A stretch of 64,000 nt of DNA, from assembly GCA_000063505.1 (NCBI GenBank), contig CT971583.1, positions 1,705,918 through 1,769,917 on the forward strand, in the 5' to 3' direction. Position 1 is the first letter of the stretch. Each line of letters starts with the position of its first letter. A program made the position numbers and the translations under genes. Positions 61,085 through 64,000 of this stretch are shown here, one piece after another. This stretch comes from Synechococcus sp. WH 7803 (lineage in GTDB: Bacteria > Cyanobacteriota > Cyanobacteriia > PCC-6307 > Cyanobiaceae). The notes under the pieces are model-generated. The model was not told the DNA's origin. It did not search any database and saw only the letters and a program-made list of their open reading frames with translations.

Positions 61085-61854
61085 CCTCCTCTCCGTTCCG
61101 CCTCCGCTTGAAATCCCCCCGCTGGCTGAACCGGCTGGGAAGCAGCCTGATCATCGGCGGGCAGGCCGTCACCGCCACCGCCCGGGGCCGCATCAACACC
61201 GTTGACCTGCTCGACCAACTGCAGGAAGCCGGTCCTGGCAGTTTCCTGATCGTGATCATCACGTCCCTGGCTGCGGGCACGGTGTTCAACATCCAGGTGA
61301 CCAAGGAGCTCAGCAGCATGGGCGCCGATGCCACCGTCGGCGGCGTGCTGGCTGTGGGCCTGGCACGGGAGATCGCGCCGCTGCTCACCGCCACCCTGCT
61401 CACGGGCAAGGTGGCCACGGCCTACGCCGCCCAGCTCGGCACCATGAAGGTGACCGAACAGATCGATGCGATCACGATGCTGCGCACCGACCCAGTGGAA
61501 TACCTGGTGGTGCCGCGACTGATCGCCATGGTGGTGATGGCACCGGTGCAGTGCCTGCTTTTCTTCGGTGTGGCGATCTGGAGCGCCCAGATCAGCAGCA
61601 CCGAGCTCTACGCCATTCCGCCGGAGGTGTTCTGGATGTCGGTGCGCAGCTGGCTGCTGCCCGACGACATTCCCTTCATGCTGATCAAAGCACTGGTGTT
61701 CGGCCTGCAGATCGCCGTGCTCTCCTGTGGCTGGGGCATGACCACCCAAGGTGGCCCCAAGGAAGTGGGCACCAGCACCACCGGAGCTGTGGTGATGATC
61801 CTGGTGACCGTGGCCTTGATGGACACCGTTCTCACCCAGATCCTCTTCGGCTAA
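61081..61854 (+). CDS. MlaE/YrbE-family ABC permease
   Basis: A 257-residue permease of the phospholipid/retrograde lipid transport type. ATG 61081 overlaps the MFS gene stop. Family features: amphipathic first part (SPRWLNRLGSSLIIGGQAVT), LAREIAPLLTATLLTGKVAT and the EQIDAITMLRTDPVEYLVVP segment. In other bacteria MlaE works with an ATPase and an MCE protein; neither is here. In cyanobacteria and plastids (TGD1-type) homologues carry lipids to the thylakoid. Confidence 0.9.
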   Translation: MTSSPFRLRLKSPRWLNRLGSSLIIGGQAVTATARGRINTVDLLDQLQEAGPGSFLIVIITSLAAGTVFNIQVTKELSSMGADATVGGVLAVGLAREIAPLLTATLLTGKVATAYAAQLGTMKVTEQIDAITMLRTDPVEYLVVPRLIAMVVMAPVQCLLFFGVAIWSAQISSTELYAIPPEVFWMSVRSWLLPDDIPFMLIKALVFGLQIAVLSCGWGMTTQGGPKEVGTSTTGAVVMILVTVALMDTVLTQILFG

Positions 61855-61866
61855 AAGCCCACCCCC

Positions 61867-62283
61867 ATGAGCGACCCTTCTCCAGCACCAGCCAGCGCAG
61901 ACGCAAGCAGCGTGAGCATCGCCCCCAGCCCGCGGCTGCCCCTGGCAATTCTGCTGCTGGGTGCAGCGCTGCTGCCCTTACCGCTGCGCCCCTGGCCGAG
62001 TCTGGTGGTGGCACTCTTCGGCTTGTTTCTGCTGGTGCAGACCTTCAGCCTGCGCTTGGAGTTCTGCGCCGACACCCTGGTGGTGTGGCGAGGCCAAACG
62101 GAATTGCGCCGCTTTCCCTACGCGGAGTGGCAGAGCTGGCGCCTGTTCGCCGCCTGGCTGCCCGGACTGTTCTATTTCCGCGAGGTGAACAGCATCCACT
62201 TCCTGCCGATCCTGTTTGATCCAGCACAGCTGCGCGAGCAGCTGGTGCAGCGCGTGGGCGCCCTGGAAACCCCCAAGCCCTGA
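61867..62283 (+). CDS. DUF3119 family membrane protein
   Basis: A 138-residue protein. ATG 61867 (MSDPSPAPASADASSVSIAP). Two hydrophobic helices (LPLAILLLGAALLPLPLRPW, SLVVALFGLFLLVQTFSL), then a PH-like beta part: RLEFCADTLVVWRGQTELRR, FPYAEWQSWRLFAAWLPGLF. Conserved in cyanobacteria (DUF3119); unknown function. Ends before an unusual palindrome-rich gap. Confidence 0.85.
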   Translation: MSDPSPAPASADASSVSIAPSPRLPLAILLLGAALLPLPLRPWPSLVVALFGLFLLVQTFSLRLEFCADTLVVWRGQTELRRFPYAEWQSWRLFAAWLPGLFYFREVNSIHFLPILFDPAQLREQLVQRVGALETPKP

Positions 62284-62322
62284 ACGACAGCCAACAAGAA
62301 CACGCCACCGTAACGGCAAGGA

Positions 62323-62356
62323 AACGCATGCGTTACGAAGACGTGCCGCACGTGCC
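62323..62356. promoter_or_regulatory. palindrome and repeat cluster before the DUF3086 gene
   Basis: AACGCATGCGTT (62323-62334) is a perfect 12-base palindrome. It is nested with CGTAACG (62309-62315) and CGTTACG (62331-62337), an inverted pair, and followed by two ACGTGCC copies (62341-62347 and 62350-62356). Lies in the 117-base gap before DUF3086-plsY. Candidate operator. Confidence 0.45.
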
Positions 62357-62400
62357 AGACACGCGGCGATCCGCTGGAATAGATGCAGGACACGTGCGCC

Positions 62401-63354
62401 ATGCCTGACGACACCGATCTGACGCCCCAGGAGCCGGCCCCCCAGGAAGCCGACCCCCAGCCCCAGGAGCCCGATCCTCAGCCCCAGGGCCATGGGCCCC
62501 TGATCCAGCTGGCCCTCACCGAACTCCAGGAGCGACGCGACGCTCTGCAGCAGGAGATCGAGACCCTCACCCAGCGCAAACAGCAGCTGGAAACGGAGAT
62601 GGCCGCCAGCTTTGCCGGGCAGTCCGATGCGATCGCCCGGCGCGTGAAGGGCTTCCAGGAGTACCTGAGCGGAGCCCTCCAGGGCCTGGCCCAGTCGGTG
62701 GAAACCCTGGAACTGGTGGCCCAACCGGTGGTGGTGCACCCCTCGCCGCTGGACGCCCAGGCCGCGGCCGCCGATCAGGCGGCGAGCGCAGGCGCAACAC
62801 CAGCGCTGGCCGACACCTTCCGCCCGGATGAGGAGCTGATCCGCGCCAACCTCAAACGCTTCCTGGAGCAGCCCGACTTCTACGCCGACCCCTGGAAGCT
62901 GCGCCGCAGCATGGATGCGGCAGACACCTCCGTGCTCGAAGACTGGTTCTTCAATCAAGGGGGACGCGGAGCCCAGCCCAGCCGCGGCAACCGGCCCCGC
63001 AACGTGCTGCTGGCGGCCGCGCTGATCGCCGTGATCGGTGAGCTCTACGGCGATCAATTCCAGACCCTGGTGCTGGCAGGCCAACCCGAACGGCTGGGCG
63101 ACTGGCGCCGAGGTTTGCAGGATGCTCTGGGCCTGGGCCGGGAGGATTTCGGCCCCAACAGCGGCATCGTGCTCTTTGAACGCGGCGACGCCCTGGTGGA
63201 GCGGGCCGACCGCCTGGAGGAACGGGGCGAGGTGCCGCTGATCCTGATCGACGCCTCTGAACAGGTGGTGGACATTCCCGTGCTTCAGTTCCCGCTCTGG
63301 CTGGCCTTTGCGGCCGGACCCGGCGAAACCGACGACATCGACGACCTGTTGTGA
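62401..63354 (+). CDS. DUF3086 family protein
   Basis: A 317-residue cyanobacterial protein. ATG 62401 (MPDDTDLTPQEPAPQEADPQ) opens a Pro/Gln-rich, low-complexity part; then a long coiled coil (LALTELQERRDALQQEIETL-TQRKQQLETE, residues ~35-75). The C-terminal domain begins near residue 140 with DTFRPDEELIRANLKRFLEQ, and DVVLAGQPERLGDWRRGLQD-like and LGREDFGPNSGIVLFERGDA follow. No function known. Just before plsY, sharing TGATG. Confidence 0.85.
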   Translation: MPDDTDLTPQEPAPQEADPQPQEPDPQPQGHGPLIQLALTELQERRDALQQEIETLTQRKQQLETEMAASFAGQSDAIARRVKGFQEYLSGALQGLAQSVETLELVAQPVVVHPSPLDAQAAAADQAASAGATPALADTFRPDEELIRANLKRFLEQPDFYADPWKLRRSMDAADTSVLEDWFFNQGGRGAQPSRGNRPRNVLLAAALIAVIGELYGDQFQTLVLAGQPERLGDWRRGLQDALGLGREDFGPNSGIVLFERGDALVERADRLEERGEVPLILIDASEQVVDIPVLQFPLWLAFAAGPGETDDIDDLL

Positions 63355-63965
63355 TGGGCTTCCTCTCCGTGCTGCTGGGCTATCTGCTCGGCTCCATTCC
63401 CAGCGGCTACCTCGCCGGCCGCTGGCTCAAAGGCATCGACCTGCGCACGATCGGATCGGGCTCCACCGGCGCCACCAACGTGCTGCGCAACGTGGGCAAG
63501 GGCCCAGCCCTGGCAGTGTTTCTGGTGGATGTGGGCAAGGGCGCGGCAGCTGTGCTGCTGGCCAGAGCCCTCAGCGAAGGCCTGGTGGGAATGGAGCTGA
63601 TGCGCAATTGGCTGGAGGTGCTGGCGGGTCTGGCAGCGCTGGCTGGTCACATCTGGCCGGTGTGGCTGGGCTTCAAGGGCGGCAAGGCCGTGGCCACCGG
63701 CTTCGGGATGTTTCTCGGCCTGGCCTGGCCGGTGGGTCTGGCCTGCTTCGGGGTGTTCATGGCCGTGTTCAGCCTGAGCAAGATCGTGTCGCTGGCCAGC
63801 GTGATCGCCGCCCTCAGCCTGCCCCTGCTGATGGTGCTCGCCACCGGCAGCCCTCCCTACATCCTGGTTGCGGTGGTGGCGATGGTGCTGGTGCTCTGGC
63901 GCCATCGCAGCAACCTGCAACGCCTGATCAACGGCAGCGAACCGAAGGTGGGACAGAAACCATGA
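63354..63965 (+). CDS. plsY: glycerol-3-phosphate acyltransferase PlsY
   Basis: A 203-residue membrane acyltransferase that makes lysophosphatidate from acyl-phosphate. ATG 63354 overlaps the upstream TGA. The three family motifs are present: GSIPSGYLAGRWLKGIDLRT, GSGSTGATNVLRNVGKGPAL and the GFKGGKAVATGFGMFLGL loop. About five spans. Overlaps the next gene start by four bases. Confidence 0.95.
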   Translation: MGFLSVLLGYLLGSIPSGYLAGRWLKGIDLRTIGSGSTGATNVLRNVGKGPALAVFLVDVGKGAAAVLLARALSEGLVGMELMRNWLEVLAGLAALAGHIWPVWLGFKGGKAVATGFGMFLGLAWPVGLACFGVFMAVFSLSKIVSLASVIAALSLPLLMVLATGSPPYILVAVVAMVLVLWRHRSNLQRLINGSEPKVGQKP

Positions 63966-64000
63966 GTGCCGCGGTGGAAAGCGCTGGCCGCACCCGGGTG
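63962..64000 (+). CDS. start of an unidentified gene (13 residues in window)
   Basis: ATG 63962 overlaps the plsY stop (ATGA) and gives MSAAVESAGRTRV before the window ends. Too short to assign. Confidence 0.5.
   Translation, partial: MSAAVESAGRTRV

Overview
The window looks like a piece of a marine Synechococcus-type (picocyanobacterial) chromosome. It is GC-rich with tightly packed genes, many 1-4 bp start/stop overlaps, and families typical of this group: cyanobacterial AbrB, Vipp1/PspA, DUF2808, DUF3086, DUF3119, DUF1651, a Nif11-like leader and a GroEL without GroES. About 47 kb on the left and 9 kb on the right are housekeeping DNA. The stretch from about 46.8 to 55.2 kb is an accessory region of small, mostly unknown genes.

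Layout. 1-3.5 kb: end of fabG, a solitary groEL, nanE and small hypotheticals. 3.5-10.7 kb: an ABC-2 exporter and the heme A genes ctaB and ctaA on the minus strand, divergent from ctaC-ctaD-ctaE (aa3-type cytochrome oxidase). 10.8-17.7 kb: AbrB, an HdeD-like protein, riboflavin synthase, a bifunctional-nuclease-family protein, an iron-sulfur aldo/keto reductase, a binding-protein-like lipoprotein, a CobT-like protein and membrane/lipoproteins. 17.7-27.8 kb: topA, ndhB, an ABC ATPase, a response regulator, an M23 peptidase, then birA, an aminotransferase, thioredoxin and vipp1. 27.8-33.5 kb: DciA-like helicase operator, two sugar-transfer genes (one frameshifted), an EamA transporter, sppA and aroH. 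33.6-45.9 kb: DUF2808, rpmH-rnpA-PH-yidC-DUF177-ycf46-like, serS, rseP-like protease, rpsN, pnp, cysQ, rsmI. 45.9-46.8 kb: a helix-turn-helix protein and tRNA-Arg(TCT).

The accessory region begins directly after tRNA-Arg(TCT). It carries small membrane and secreted proteins, an unknown 303-aa protein with a striking upstream array of 11-bp-phased repeats, a DUF1651 protein, a broken Nif11-like peptide gene, an outer-membrane barrel protein resembling inverse autotransporters, a zinc-finger protein with an HNH-endonuclease-like N-terminus, three copies of a hairpin repeat and a well-formed nested hairpin. Three genes here, plus one glycosyltransferase at 30.4 kb, read as single genes only if one short indel is allowed. 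They are either decaying or slippage-prone genes, or sequence errors.

The right end (55.3-64 kb) returns to core genes: gluQ, HU, a metallo-beta-lactamase-fold protein, glgX, tRNA-Gly(TCC), a GPH-type sugar transporter, an MlaE-type permease, DUF3119, DUF3086 and plsY. No CRISPR array, transposase, rRNA or replication origin was seen. The observations I would check first are the phased repeat array at 50.1 kb with the structured leader beside it, the nested hairpin at 48.8 kb, and the frameshifted genes.
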